Of a stretch of 64,000 nt of DNA, positions 1 through 7,755 are shown in pieces (the first letter of the stretch is position 1; each line of letters begins with the position of its first letter). Source of the stretch: Gynuella sp050296195 (GTDB taxonomy: Bacteria; Pseudomonadota; Gammaproteobacteria; Pseudomonadales; Natronospirillaceae); NCBI RefSeq assembly GCF_050296195.1, contig NZ_JBNKRB010000020.1; one strand, written 5' to 3'. The notes beneath the pieces are model-generated. The model saw nothing but the letters and a program-made list of their open reading frames with translations, made no database searches and was not told the DNA's origin. The translations under genes were made by a program, and so were the position numbers.

Positions 1-1647
1 CAGAATGCCATTAAGCTCACTCTCATCGAGTGCATAGGCTACTTCTTTGCCCACATCAACACGATATAATGGCGGCATGGCAACATATACATGACCGGCT
101 TCGACCAGGGCGCGAAAATGCCGAACAAACAGTGCACATAGAAGTGTGGAAATATGCAGTCCATCGGAATCGGCATCGGCCAGGATGCATACTTTACCGT
201 AACGCAGGCCTTCGAGGTCATTGGAGTCTGCATCGACTCCCAGCGCGACCGCAATGTCATGAACTTCCTGCGAAGCGAGAATTTCATTGGAGTCCACTTC
301 CCAGGTGTTCAGGATTTTTCCACGCAACGGCAGAATAGCTTGAAATTGACGGTCACGTGCCTGTTTGGCTGATCCGCCGGCGGAATCCCCTTCCACCAGA
401 AACAACTCTCCGGCCATTGCATCCGCACCGGCACAATCAGCTAGTTTACCGGGCAATGCCGGGCCGCTGGTAACCTTTTTACGAACAACTTTTTTGGCGG
501 CCCGCATACGTTTTTGAGCATTATTCACCGCCATTTCGGCAAGCAGGTCGCCGACATCGGTATGCTGGTTCAACCACAGCGCAAACGCATCTTTGACCAC
601 TCCGGATATGAATACGGATGACTGCCGGGAAGACAGACGCTCTTTTGTTTGCCCGGCAAACTGTGGGTCTCGCATTTTGGCAGACAACACATAAGAACAA
701 CGGTCCCAGATATCTTCCGGTGATAATTTAATGCCTCTGGGCAGCAGGTTGCGGAATTCACAATATTCACGCATGGATTCCAGCAGGCCGGTTCGAAAGC
801 CATTTACGTGAGTTCCACCCTGGGCAGTGGGAATCAGGTTGACATAGCTTTCCTGTAACAGTTCCCCGCCTTCGGGTAACCACTGCACCGCCCAATCCAC
901 ACCTTCTTCCTCAGAGGAGAAGGAGCCATGAAAAGGCTCTTCAGGTATCGTTTCATAGAGTTGGGTGTTCAACTTGAGATAGTCACGCAGGCCATCTTCA
1001 TAGAACCACTCATCGTTTTCCTGTTTTTCCTGATTCTCGAACGTGACTCTCAAACCCGGACACAACACCGCCTTGGCGCGCAGAATATGGCGCAATCGGG
1101 AAACCAGGAATTTATCAGAATCGAAGTACTTCGGATCAGGCATGAACCGAATCAGGGTACCGGTCGTTTTTTTGCCACAGGTACCGATTTCCTCAAGCTC
1201 AACGGCCTTGTCACCGTTTTTGAACCCCATGCGGTATACTTTACCATCACGTTTAATGGTCACTTCGAGTACTTTGGACAGCGCATTGACGACGGAAACC
1301 CCCACGCCGTGCAACCCCCCGCTGAACTGATAGTTTTTACCTGAGAATTTTCCACCAGCATGCAACCGGGTCATGATGAGTTCGACACCGGAAACTTTTT
1401 CCTCCGGATGAATATCGACAGGCATGCCGCGTCCATTATCTTCAACGGATAACGACCCATCGGAAAATAAGATAACCGCAATGTGGTCAGCATGACCGGC
1501 CAGAGCCTCATCCACCGAATTATCAATCACTTCCTGGGCCAGGTGATTGGGGCGGGTGGTGTCGGTATACATCCCGGGGCGCTTACGGACCGGGTCAAGA
1601 CCGCTCAGGACTTCAATGGATTCAGCGTTGTAGTTTTGATTCGTCAT
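1..1647 (-). CDS. parE: DNA topoisomerase IV subunit B, C-terminus cut by window edge
   Basis: ATPase subunit of topoisomerase IV, which with ParC decatenates replicated chromosomes in the cytoplasm. The window holds 549 codons; the final 80 or so residues lie beyond base 1. The N-terminal GHKL ATPase motifs are plain: EVIDNSVDEA near residue 40, DNGRGMPVD near 70 and GGLHGVGVSVVNAL near 110. The TOPRIM motifs LVEGDSAGGS and ADADSDG follow in the second half. The N-terminal stretch with RPGMYTDTTRPNHL is typical of ParE rather than GyrB. It starts at an ATG seven bases after the yqiA stop, with no clear ribosome site of its own, so translation is probably coupled to the upstream operon. It is the last gene of nudF-yqiB-cpdA-yqiA-parE, the order also found in E. 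coli. Confidence 0.96.
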   Translation of the reverse strand, partial: MTNQNYNAESIEVLSGLDPVRKRPGMYTDTTRPNHLAQEVIDNSVDEALAGHADHIAVILFSDGSLSVEDNGRGMPVDIHPEEKVSGVELIMTRLHAGGKFSGKNYQFSGGLHGVGVSVVNALSKVLEVTIKRDGKVYRMGFKNGDKAVELEEIGTCGKKTTGTLIRFMPDPKYFDSDKFLVSRLRHILRAKAVLCPGLRVTFENQEKQENDEWFYEDGLRDYLKLNTQLYETIPEEPFHGSFSSEEEGVDWAVQWLPEGGELLQESYVNLIPTAQGGTHVNGFRTGLLESMREYCEFRNLLPRGIKLSPEDIWDRCSYVLSAKMRDPQFAGQTKERLSSRQSSVFISGVVKDAFALWLNQHTDVGDLLAEMAVNNAQKRMRAAKKVVRKKVTSGPALPGKLADCAGADAMAGELFLVEGDSAGGSAKQARDRQFQAILPLRGKILNTWEVDSNEILASQEVHDIAVALGVDADSNDLEGLRYGKVCILADADSDGLHISTLLCALFVRHFRALVEAGHVYVAMPPLYRVDVGKEVAYALDESELNGIL

Positions 1648-1654
1648 GGAATGT

Positions 1655-2242
1655 CTATTTATTTAAATTTAAAAAATGACTGATGGCGGGAAGTGTGGTT
1701 TCAAACTGTTCAAAGCGATGACTTCCACGGGGCTGAATAAGTGCCTGAGAAACCGGGAACCGGTTAAGTGCATCGCGGTAATCCAACACCTCATCACCTG
1801 TCTGCAGCACAAGCATAATCTGTTTGTTTGGTATCCGTCGAGTCTCCCGCCATTTTTTCAGAGTTTCGGTAACGTTTTGATTTATATGGAGTGTTTCACC
1901 GGTATAGGGATTTTGAACAGTGTCAGGGTATTGTTGTAAGGAGATATCCGGTTGTACTGCAGGGTTTACCAGTACCGCTTTGACAGCAAACTCTGCCGCT
2001 AGTTGCCAGGCAAAAAAACCTCCCAGGGAACTGCCGATAAACACCGGCTCAACATGGTTCCGACGACTCTGCACCACCAGATCAGCCAGCATAACCTGAG
2101 CACGCTCCAGATCCAGCGGAATCTGTGGAGCTTCAAAGCCAAGGGCCTGGGGAAACAACTGCAGATTATGACGTAAAATCTGCGCCTTTTCAGAGTCGGG
2201 GGAACTCAGGAATCCATGTAGAAAAACGAGTTTTTTCTTCAG
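1655..2242 (-). CDS. yqiA: YqiA-type alpha/beta-hydrolase esterase, probable CTG start
   Basis: Small cytoplasmic alpha/beta hydrolase of the YqiA family (UPF0227-like), an esterase with short-chain acyl ester activity in E. coli and no clear physiological role. The nucleophile elbow is GSSLGG; the acid and base are probably the Asp of LVLQTGDEV and the His of GSHRFEQ. The conserved N-terminal strand and oxyanion turn, LVFLHGFLSSP, lie upstream of the first ATG/GTG/TTG start in this frame (a TTG at 2158). To include them the protein must begin further up, and a CTG at 2242-2240 sits seven bases behind an AGGA. Starting there gives 195 residues, the family's usual length. The next in-frame stop upstream is at 2264. 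It lies between cpdA and parE in the operon. The function is clear at family level; the start is inferred. Confidence 0.85.
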   Translation of the reverse strand: MKKKLVFLHGFLSSPDSEKAQILRHNLQLFPQALGFEAPQIPLDLERAQVMLADLVVQSRRNHVEPVFIGSSLGGFFAWQLAAEFAVKAVLVNPAVQPDISLQQYPDTVQNPYTGETLHINQNVTETLKKWRETRRIPNKQIMLVLQTGDEVLDYRDALNRFPVSQALIQPRGSHRFEQFETTLPAISHFLNLNK

Positions 2243-2286
2243 AAAACAATCCTGCCCTGGTATTTAGTGAGGGTTTTCAGTAGTGC

Positions 2287-3084
2287 TCAATAGCCTTTGA
2301 CGCTGTAATCTATTTCAAATTCCACATTTTGCACTCTGGATACACCGGTTTCTATCGAGCCATCGTCATACAATGTCAGCCAGCGGTAACCGGGTCCGGT
2401 TTTATCAATTGAGAAGTCTTTAGAATGAGGCTCAAACTGAACACAGGTGGATGGTGTGGAAATAAATCGCAGTCCATCAATCACCTCATCCCGCTCCTGA
2501 TGTACGTGCCCCCACAATAGCGCTTTAATATTGGGGTACTTACGAACGATTGCTAACAGCTCACTGCCATTTTTTATTTGCTGATGATCAATCCAATGAC
2601 TTCCCATTGGCAAAGGATGGTGATGGAAGGCAACCAAAATATGTTTATCAGGGTACTTACCAGCCACCTGATCAACGAGTTCAAACTGGTCATGATCAAA
2701 ACGACCATATACTTTGTGTGGAACACTGGAATCCAATAATAAAATTACCCAAAAATCTGTCACGATAATTTTTTCAATCAGTTCAGATTTTTCGGCCACC
2801 CGGTTCATGGTGTTTTTATTATCATGATTACCCGGGCACCAGCGGATGGTCACTCCAAAACCTTCCAATATGGTTTTAAAGCGCTGATAAGCCTGCAGGG
2901 AACTATCCTGTGCGATATCACCTGTTGCTATAAGTGCATCAATAACCGGCTGCTCTTCCCGAATTTTATCGAGTACCAGATCAAGACTTTTCTGTGTCTG
3001 TAATCCTAATAAGGTACCCTCTTCGCCTGCGTGAAGATGAGGATCGGTAATTTGAATAAGCTGAAAAGGAATTTTCTGACTCAA
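2287..3084 (-). CDS. cpdA: 3',5'-cyclic-AMP phosphodiesterase
   Basis: Class III cAMP phosphodiesterase, 265 residues, hydrolysing cAMP to AMP with a binuclear metal centre. The calcineurin-like metal motifs appear in order: ITDPHLH near residue 11, TGDIAQD near 55, GNHDN near 85, FHHHP near 153 and GHVHQ near 193. The start is a TTG at 3084-3082; no ATG lies between it and the upstream in-frame stop at 3106. The 109-base gap to yqiB is the largest in the operon, so an internal promoter is possible. The product would lower cAMP; a cyclic-nucleotide-fold protein is encoded at 35.6 kb, but nothing in the sequence links the two. Confidence 0.93.
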   Translation of the reverse strand: MSQKIPFQLIQITDPHLHAGEEGTLLGLQTQKSLDLVLDKIREEQPVIDALIATGDIAQDSSLQAYQRFKTILEGFGVTIRWCPGNHDNKNTMNRVAEKSELIEKIIVTDFWVILLLDSSVPHKVYGRFDHDQFELVDQVAGKYPDKHILVAFHHHPLPMGSHWIDHQQIKNGSELLAIVRKYPNIKALLWGHVHQERDEVIDGLRFISTPSTCVQFEPHSKDFSIDKTGPGYRWLTLYDDGSIETGVSRVQNVEFEIDYSVKGY

Positions 3085-3193
3085 AACATACAGTATCCGT
3101 TTATCCTAAAGCCATTTTTACATACTTATTTTTATAGTCATAGACTCACAACAGGAAAAAAACCAGGATAGTTATTGTATTTAGAAGTTTTAA

Positions 3194-3664
3194 TCACATT
3201 TGTGAAAAAAGTCTATCCAGAACAGCAGACTCTACAATATGACCATCGCTCAGACATTGGCTCAAACATTCTGAGACAAAACGATTCAATTGGGCTTTCT
3301 CATCCACCTGATACATTTGCTCATTGGGATACGGATAGACTCCGTTGTGCTGGCGCCCGCTTTCGCCTTTTACAACTTCCGCCATCCTGGCATCCTGATA
3401 CACCCGGATCAAAATACTTTTGCTCATAGGCATGACCGAACTGATTTCCATCTGTACGGTTGCGGTGTACGAAAAGCACTCTCGAACCTTTAATCGTATT
3501 CTGGCATATCTCTGTCTACCGTCATGCAGGTCGAGTTCCAACTGCTGATTCTCCTCCATCTCAGGAAAAATCTTCTGCAATTTGGCATAGTTCCCCTCAC
3601 ACGTGGCCCCATCATGCGCCAGGTCCGGAACATATTTCTTTTTCGGGATACGGAATGAGGACAA
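3194..3664 (-). CDS. yqiB: DUF1249 family protein YqiB
   Basis: 156-residue cytoplasmic protein of the DUF1249 (YqiB) family, whose function is unknown. Family features visible are the N-terminal KKKYVPDLAH and CEGNYAKL segment, the central YQDARMAEV block and YPYPNEQMYQVDEKAQLNRFVSECL near the C terminus, read here in pieces. The start is a TTG three bases after the nudF stop, about ten bases behind a TGGAG, so it is probably translationally coupled to nudF. No catalytic motif is apparent. Its conserved place between nudF and cpdA in gammaproteobacteria is the only functional hint. Confidence 0.88.
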   Translation of the reverse strand: MSSFRIPKKKYVPDLAHDGATCEGNYAKLQKIFPEMEENQQLELDLHDGRQRYARIRLKVRECFSYTATVQMEISSVMPMSKSILIRVYQDARMAEVVKGESGRQHNGVYPYPNEQMYQVDEKAQLNRFVSECLSQCLSDGHIVESAVLDRLFSQM

Positions 3665-3667
3665 GAT

Positions 3668-4258
3668 TCAATGACTCCAGAGTGATTGCAAACGTGTTTT
3701 GTGCAATTGTAACCATTGCAAAGCCATAATACCGGCTGCGTTATTGATTTTTCCGTTTTCCAGGGCAGAAAAGGCCTCGGCTGTTGTTAAAACGTGAACT
3801 TTAATATCCTCCCCTTCCTCTTCTAGCCCATATATGCCGCCAGCATTGGCACTGTCCACTTCAGCGGCATAGAGAAAGACTTTTTCATTTGAACCGCCAG
3901 GAGACGGCAGATAGTCGCAGATTTTCTCCATACGTCCCAGAGAAAGCCCGGCTTCCTCCATGGCTTCACGCCGCCCTACCTGCTCCGGTGTTTCGTCTTT
4001 ATCAATCAGTCCGGCCACCAGCTCCAGCAGCCAGGGATTGCCGTGAAAACTGGCTGCCACTCTGAACTGCTCCACAAATACCAACTGATCGAGTGTCGGA
4101 TCAAACAGCAATACACAGACGGCATCTGGCCGCACCATTACTTCACGCACAATTTCTGCGCCCATGCCACCATTAAACAGCTCATGTTGGACCCGAAAAC
4201 GATCCAACTTATAAAATCCATCAAATACCCGTTCCCGATTAATAATTTTGAATTCCAA
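3668..4258 (-). CDS. nudF: ADP-ribose pyrophosphatase (Nudix)
   Basis: Cytoplasmic Nudix hydrolase of 196 residues that cleaves ADP-ribose and related nucleotide sugars to AMP plus a sugar phosphate. The Nudix box is complete and begins at GLIDKDE and ends at REAMEEAGL, giving the G-x5-E-x7-REUxEExGU pattern with all catalytic glutamates. The N-terminal region with RFRVQHELFNGG and the VFVEQFRV segment match NudF-type dimers. The start is a TTG at 4258 preceded at six bases by GGAGG, the strongest ribosome site of the operon; an in-frame TGA lies just upstream, so no ATG start is available. First gene of the leftward operon, divergent from tolC. Confidence 0.93.
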   Translation of the reverse strand: MEFKIINRERVFDGFYKLDRFRVQHELFNGGMGAEIVREVMVRPDAVCVLLFDPTLDQLVFVEQFRVAASFHGNPWLLELVAGLIDKDETPEQVGRREAMEEAGLSLGRMEKICDYLPSPGGSNEKVFLYAAEVDSANAGGIYGLEEEGEDIKVHVLTTAEAFSALENGKINNAAGIMALQWLQLHKTRLQSLWSH

Positions 4259-4500
4259 AAATAACCTCCATCATGCATACTTTATATTAGAAAAAACAAA
4301 TATATAAATGAGTTTTTATTTGCTCATTCATACGTTAGATTGGCAAAACACGTCCAAGTGCTGGCAACACATTCGGCAAACCCGACAGTGATTAGATACA
4401 CAAACGCACATCCTGTCCCACATACACTTTAAAGCGGTGTGTTTAACCCAATTAAGCTGTAAAAGTCGGGTAAACCAAAATTAAAAAATACTGCCTTTTT

Positions 4501-4506
4501 TATAAT
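4501..4506 (+). promoter_or_regulatory. Possible -10 element for tolC
   Basis: A perfect TATAAT lies 36 bases upstream of the chosen tolC start, in an AT-rich stretch between tolC and the divergent nudF. No convincing TTGACA-like -35 element is found at 16 to 18 bases, so the promoter is only suggested. Transcription would start near 4513. Confidence 0.35.
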
Positions 4507-4542
4507 CCTGAGGCATTAAGTAAACCAACTATGGAATTCCAC

Positions 4543-5856
4543 ATGAGAAAGATCTTAGCACTTTTGTTGGCAGGCACTGCATCCATGAGCTATGCCGAGT
4601 CAGATCTCATCAGCTTATACAATCAAGCCGTCGAGTCTTATCCATCCCTGATCATCAATACAAATGACGAAAAAATCGCACAATCCCAGGCAAAACAGGG
4701 ACTGGCCCGACTCATGCCCAACGTTGCAGGTACCGTCACTTATGGTGCATCTTCCGCCACTGGCGACAATGATGCAGATGTCCGTTTTGACGAAGGGGTC
4801 ATGAAGTACAAAGTTGAGCTGACCCAGGCTATCTTCAACCTCTATGCGATCAAGTTGTATGATGCCTTCAAAGAAAATGTCACTGCAACCAAATACAAAA
4901 CCCTTTCCACTCAGCAGACAATGATGGTCAGTGTAGCTGAGAACTATTTCTCAGTTTTGACAGCCAAAGACACGGTTGAATCGGTCAATAGTCAACTGGA
5001 AGCCGTCAAACGGCAACTGGAGCAAACAGAGCAACAATATGAGGTTGGTTTAGCAGCCATTACTGACGTACTGGATGCACAGGCTTCATACGACGCCACT
5101 CAGGTTTCCCTGATTGAAGCAGAAGCGGCTTATGACACGGCACTGCAGAATTTTGCGGTTTTGACTGGTCAAATACCAGACAAATTGAAGGTACTACCGA
5201 AAGAAGTTTCTCTGCCTGCCGTTGAAAACAGTGGTGTCAACGAATGGGTCAGCGTGGCATTAAAAACCCACCCGGATGTCCGCTCTGTCACCCAAACCAC
5301 CAAGTACGTTGAGAAAAATTATAGTGCCAGTAAGGCAAACCGCCTACCGACTCTTGGCGGTTCGGTGTCTTATACATATTCTGACTATATGAAAGAAAAC
5401 CCCCTTCTGAGAGCCGAAGACGGCGGTGTCACGGAAGTGGGTATTTCTCTGGCTATTCCAATCTACACTGGTGGACAAACCAGTGCAGAAATTATGGAGG
5501 CCGGCCTCAAGTACAATACTGCATTGCAGAATCTGGAATTTACCAAACGTAATGTTGAGTTGGCAGTCAGACAAGCGCATCGTAAGTTGACCGCAGATAT
5601 TGCAAACGTGGCAGCCAAGAAAAAAGCGGTGGAATCGAGCAGCAAAGCTCTGGATGCAACCCAGGTAGGCTATGATGTAGGCACCCGTAATATCGTTGAA
5701 GTATTGTCAGCACAAAGCACCCTTTTTTCCAGCAAGCTGAGTTTTCAGACTGCCCAGTATGACTATCTGCTGGATATCCTGAAGCTGAAGCAGGCCGCGG
5801 GTATCATTACTGAAGATGACTTGGTTTCACTGAATAATATGCTGGTGTCAGAGTAA
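4543..5856 (+). CDS. tolC: TolC family outer membrane channel protein
   Basis: Outer-membrane channel of type I secretion and tripartite efflux systems; trimers form a beta barrel plus a long periplasmic alpha tunnel. The chosen ATG (4543) starts a signal peptide MRKILALLLAGTASMSYA followed by ESDLISLYNQAVESYPSL, the usual mature start of TolC. A GGAA lies about six bases upstream; an in-frame ATG at 4531 would add four residues. The two repeated OEP halves can be seen, each with an ALxxxPD/DV-like turn and long helical segments, for example YEVGLAAITDVLDAQASY and YDVGTRNIVEVLSAQS. At 437 residues it is slightly shorter than E. coli TolC (pre-protein just under 500), lacking the extended C-terminal tail. 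It is divergent from nudF, as in E. coli, and its partners are not in the window. Confidence 0.93.
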   Translation: MRKILALLLAGTASMSYAESDLISLYNQAVESYPSLIINTNDEKIAQSQAKQGLARLMPNVAGTVTYGASSATGDNDADVRFDEGVMKYKVELTQAIFNLYAIKLYDAFKENVTATKYKTLSTQQTMMVSVAENYFSVLTAKDTVESVNSQLEAVKRQLEQTEQQYEVGLAAITDVLDAQASYDATQVSLIEAEAAYDTALQNFAVLTGQIPDKLKVLPKEVSLPAVENSGVNEWVSVALKTHPDVRSVTQTTKYVEKNYSASKANRLPTLGGSVSYTYSDYMKENPLLRAEDGGVTEVGISLAIPIYTGGQTSAEIMEAGLKYNTALQNLEFTKRNVELAVRQAHRKLTADIANVAAKKKAVESSSKALDATQVGYDVGTRNIVEVLSAQSTLFSSKLSFQTAQYDYLLDILKLKQAAGIITEDDLVSLNNMLVSE

Positions 5857-5873
5857 TCGGCTTGGCCAGTATA

Positions 5874-5903
5874 AAGAGATGCTGTGTTATCGCAGCATCT
5901 CTT
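5874..5903. terminator. Convergent stem-loop between tolC and waaA
   Basis: Perfect 11-base inverted repeat AAGAGATGCTG (5874-5884) and CAGCATCTCTT (5893-5903) with an eight-base loop. It begins 17 bases after the tolC stop and overlaps the last codons of the converging waaA. Neither side has a long T tract (TTTATA on the minus side), so it is a plausible but weak shared terminator. Confidence 0.6.
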
Positions 5904-7143
5904 GAATAATATCAAACTGCCGGATAACAGCCCCCCTGCTACGATCGACCACTTGTCTGCCAGCATCTGCCAGCTGTTCTCTGCGTGACGGGGATTGCAG
6001 CAGCAAGTCCACCTCCTGAAACAGCGAATCACTCCTTACCCTCACCAACCCACCGGCATCACTCAATTGCTTGCAAATATCTTCACACTTGAACGTTTCT
6101 GGCCCCACGAGCACAGGTTTCCCCAAGGCAGCCGGTTCTAACGGGTTATGCCCACCAACGGGTACCAGACTACCACCCACTAAACAAATGTCGCTGGCCT
6201 GATAGTAGCTGATCAAGCGACCTAATGTGTCACCCAAAAAAACCTGGGTATCCGGCTGTGGTATCTGTTCCTGGCTGTGACGCACAAAGACCAGACCATG
6301 GGACTCAACCTTGTCAGCCACCATATCAAACCGTTCTGGATGCCTGGGTACCAGAATCAGTAAAAGATTCGGATAACTCTGCAGTAATCGTTTGTGCACT
6401 TCCAGAGCCAGGTCCTCCTCTCCCTGGTGCGTCGACGCTGCAATCCAGACAGGACGCTGCCACTGCAGCTGCCATTGTTTTCCAACATTGATTTTGTCTT
6501 TATCAAACGACTGATCAAATTTTAAATTACCACACAGAATAAGCTGTTCTGAGGCAAAACCAAGGCGTACAAACTGCAGGTAATCACTTTCGGTCTGAAC
6601 GGCCACTTTTTGAATAGCAGCAAACATCGGCTCAGTCAGAGCCGGTACTTTTAAATATCGACCCGCAGATTTCGGGTTCATCCTTCCATTCGCCAGCAGA
6701 ACAGAAATATTCTTTTTAACACACTCATGCAGCAGATTTGGCCACATCTCAGTTTCCATGATAATCAATATTTTCGGATTAAGTTTCTGTAGAAATCGGC
6801 GAACAACCCATGAATGATCATAAGGCAAGTACTGACGATAAACTCTATCACCAAAATGCTTTTGAATATATTCAGCTCCGGTGGCCGTTGTGTTTGTGAT
6901 CAAAAATTCAAATGATGTAAGTTCTTGCAGACATCGTTCAATCAAAGGGGTAGCGGCAACGCTTTCACCAAGCGAAACAGCGTGAAACCAGATCACATTC
7001 CGATGTTCAGGCACCACGCATTTCCCAAGTCGTTCAGACCATCCTTTTCCATACCCTGGAGATGATCTTGACTTTAACCAAAGACGAATAAAAATAAGAG
7101 GCAGAGCAAGGGAAAGCAGAAAGGTGTATAGCCGGCGCAACAT
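5887..7143 (-). CDS. waaA: 3-deoxy-D-manno-octulosonic acid (Kdo) transferase
   Basis: Inner-membrane glycosyltransferase (GT30) that adds Kdo from CMP-Kdo to the lipid A precursor, the first step of lipopolysaccharide core assembly. The N terminus, MLRRLYTFLLSLALPLIFIR, is a membrane anchor. The GT-B core follows, with WFHAVSLGES near residue 50 carrying the conserved catalytic glutamate, TNTTATGAEY near 85, METEMWPNL near 130, and the C-terminal nucleotide-binding block VGGSLVPVGGHNPLEPAALGKPV, read in parts. Length 418 is standard. The gene is monocistronic, converging on tolC. LpxL and WaaC, which act on the same molecule, are encoded 3 to 6 kb away. Confidence 0.96.
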   Translation of the reverse strand: MLRRLYTFLLSLALPLIFIRLWLKSRSSPGYGKGWSERLGKCVVPEHRNVIWFHAVSLGESVAATPLIERCLQELTSFEFLITNTTATGAEYIQKHFGDRVYRQYLPYDHSWVVRRFLQKLNPKILIIMETEMWPNLLHECVKKNISVLLANGRMNPKSAGRYLKVPALTEPMFAAIQKVAVQTESDYLQFVRLGFASEQLILCGNLKFDQSFDKDKINVGKQWQLQWQRPVWIAASTHQGEEDLALEVHKRLLQSYPNLLLILVPRHPERFDMVADKVESHGLVFVRHSQEQIPQPDTQVFLGDTLGRLISYYQASDICLVGGSLVPVGGHNPLEPAALGKPVLVGPETFKCEDICKQLSDAGGLVRVRSDSLFQEVDLLLQSPSRREQLADAGRQVVDRSRGAVIRQFDIIQEMLR

Positions 7144-7238
7144 GATATGATTTTGTCTTCAAATATGAATCGATGGGAATAATACGGGGATGGTATCTTA
7201 TTTTGCCTTTAAGATCGTCTTCTACGGCTATGCTGCAC

Positions 7239-7266
7239 AAAAAAAGGGATGGCGGAAAACCATCCC
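7239..7266 (-). terminator. Rho-independent terminator after the 85-residue orphan gene
   Basis: On the minus strand GGGATGG, a seven-base loop and CCATCCC are followed by seven T residues (bases 7245 down to 7239). It lies 36 bases beyond the stop of the small gene at 7303-7560 and before waaA, a textbook intrinsic terminator. Confidence 0.85.
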
Positions 7267-7302
7267 AAAACATGGGCTTAGTTATATCGAATCACTACAC
7301 TG

Positions 7303-7560
7303 CTAAATAATAACGGCCATTCTTGAGTCGCGTACCCTGGCCAGACCTTTTACTGAACCGGAAATCGGGGCCCACCGACCATCTGGAACAAAGGTCAGAA
7401 TCTCATCCCAGCGTGGGATAAAAACGTCCTCACCATTCACAGCTGCCCACATCTGATATGAAGTCCCCTTGGATTCGCTGATAAATAATCCCGGAACCGC
7501 ATGATAGGACGGATTCTCTTTGATAAAAGCCAGTACATCCAACGCCGAACTGTTAGTCAT
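7303..7560 (-). CDS. Hypothetical small protein, 85 residues
   Basis: I do not recognise this protein. The chosen ATG at 7560 follows AGGAAG by seven bases and gives MTNSSALDVLAFIKENPSYH at the N terminus; an ATG pair 33 bases upstream has no ribosome site. The sequence is compact and soluble-looking, with a short helical N-terminal part and a central strand-rich part (VPGLFISESKG, YQMWAAVNGEDVFIPRWDE), three tryptophans and no signal peptide or membrane segment. The strong ribosome site and the intrinsic terminator right behind it argue for a real single-gene unit. It sits between acetoacetyl-CoA synthetase and waaA with no sign of shared function. Confidence 0.65.
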   Translation of the reverse strand: MTNSSALDVLAFIKENPSYHAVPGLFISESKGTSYQMWAAVNGEDVFIPRWDEILTFVPDGRWAPISGSVKGLARVRDSRMAVII

Positions 7561-7755
7561 CTTAATGCTTCCTGCCAGACACTTTTTCATCATTTCTCAA
7601 CTGCTACTATTTGGAATGATAGAACAAGGCCGTATCATTGCCACTCAATTTGGTGAAAAAATGTTATCCCGAATGTTAAGTAGTTTCCAAAAACGAAATA
7701 TTTTTTATTATCATGTTAATAATTTCCCACTTTGAAATCCCTGTCATCAAACTCA

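Noticed and set aside
3194..3205. TCACA-TT-TGTGA palindrome near the yqiB stop, upstream of cpdA
   Set aside because: CRP sites are TGTGA-N6-TCACA; here the half sites point the other way and are two bases apart, so it is not a CRP site.
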